NCBI GenBank assembly: GCA_021846145.1
Contig: JAJZCJ010000214.1
Coordinates: forward strand, 1-5,554
Source: Bacillota bacterium
Lineage (GTDB): Bacteria; Bacillota; Bacilli; Alicyclobacillales; SLC66
Length of the DNA: 5,554 nt
Direction of reading: 5' to 3'
The position numbers were made by a program, and so were the translations under genes. Shown piece after piece: positions 5,399-5,554 of the stretch (positions are counted from its first letter, which is position 1; each line of letters starts with the position of its first letter). Below the pieces are notes generated by a model. The model saw only the letters and a list, made by a program, of their open reading frames with translations, was not told where the DNA came from and did no database searches.

Positions 5399-5554
5399 TT
5401 ATTGTTCGCTCTCCGCTTTTGGAACCACGGATTCCTAAGCTGAAATCTGGCCGTTAACGGTGACGAATGACTGACTAAGTTCATTCGCTTCACAACCGGC
5501 ACCAAGGGTTACCCCCATGATCTTGGCGTTTCTGCGATCCAGTATCCGAGATCG
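5399..5554 (-). pseudogene. 3' end of an unrecognised frame, possibly a decayed tnpB tail
   Basis: Entering from the right edge, a minus-strand frame is open for 39 codons (RSRILDRRNAKIMGV, then TLGAGCEANELSQSFV and TVNGQISA) to TAG at 5435-5437. The same frame continues beyond the stop as ESVVPKAESEQ to TAA at 5399-5401. No function can be read with confidence. The low-complexity polar tail, a GGAATCC...GGAGAG pattern around the first stop, and small hairpins resemble what I recall at the right ends of IS200/IS605-family elements, where tnpB genes end. The in-frame TAG would then mark decay. Equally it may be the natural C-terminus of an ordinary gene starting outside the window. No start is inside apart from an internal ATG lacking an SD. 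Confidence 0.3.
5450..5500. repeat. Long imperfect hairpin
   Basis: CGAATGA (5464-5470) pairs with TCATTCG (5481-5487) around a 10-nt loop. The stem continues outward with GTGA/TCAC past a 2-nt bulge, then TT/AA and GCCG/CGGC, about 17 pairs in all. No U-tract follows on either strand, so it is not an intrinsic terminator. It lies within the right-edge reading frame and could be a structured RNA part or a mobile-element end. Confidence 0.4.

Noticed and set aside
5471..5554. Plus-strand open frame at the right edge (from CTG)
   Set aside because: It has no ATG, GTG or TTG start and no SD, and it opens just after a TGA. The minus-strand frame is the better candidate but is itself weak.

Overview
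The window looks like an ordinary chromosomal stretch of a Bacillota bacterium. The signs are strong purine-rich Shine-Dalgarno (SD) sites (AGGAGG, AGGGGG), two convincing TTG starts, sigma-A-like promoters with consensus TATAAT boxes, and moderate GC content. An acidophilic or soil relative of Alicyclobacillaceae would fit, but that placement is a guess from style and not from a marker gene.

Layout, left to right. (1) Bases 1-368 carry a minus-strand pair: a 42-codon single-pass membrane miniprotein, then the 5' part of a DUF1284-family gene that runs off the left edge. A consensus promoter lies upstream at 426-454. (2) Bases 483-1913 hold a minus-strand DASS-family dicarboxylate/anion permease with its own promoter and a probable TTG start. 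(3) Bases 2036-2902 hold a minus-strand LysR-type regulator, also TTG-started. (4) A 106-bp divergent region with a 7-bp inverted repeat separates it from a plus-strand gene (3009-4184) encoding a class I SAM methyltransferase joined to a C-terminal VOC/glyoxalase domain. (5) An EamA/DMT-family exporter (4196-5164, minus) converges on it with only 11 bp between stop codons. (6) Bases 5165-5554 hold no confident intact gene. They contain a candidate promoter and repeat cluster for the exporter, a 23-bp near-palindrome, a 17-codon ORF of doubtful reality, and at the right edge the 3' end of an unrecognised minus-strand reading frame that may be a decayed IS200/IS605-type tnpB tail.

How the genes may work together. 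The LysR protein is placed to control itself, the divergent methyltransferase-VOC gene, or the permease downstream of it; the sequence cannot decide. The two transporters and the methyltransferase do not form a pathway I recognise.

The most interesting point is the methyltransferase-VOC junction. A run of five A is followed by bases that, with one A fewer, would read as a TAG stop overlapping a GTG start (ATAGTGA). The fusion may therefore descend from a translationally coupled gene pair by a 1-nt change, or be a homopolymer sequencing artefact. I found no CRISPR array, tRNA, rRNA or clear new defence system.
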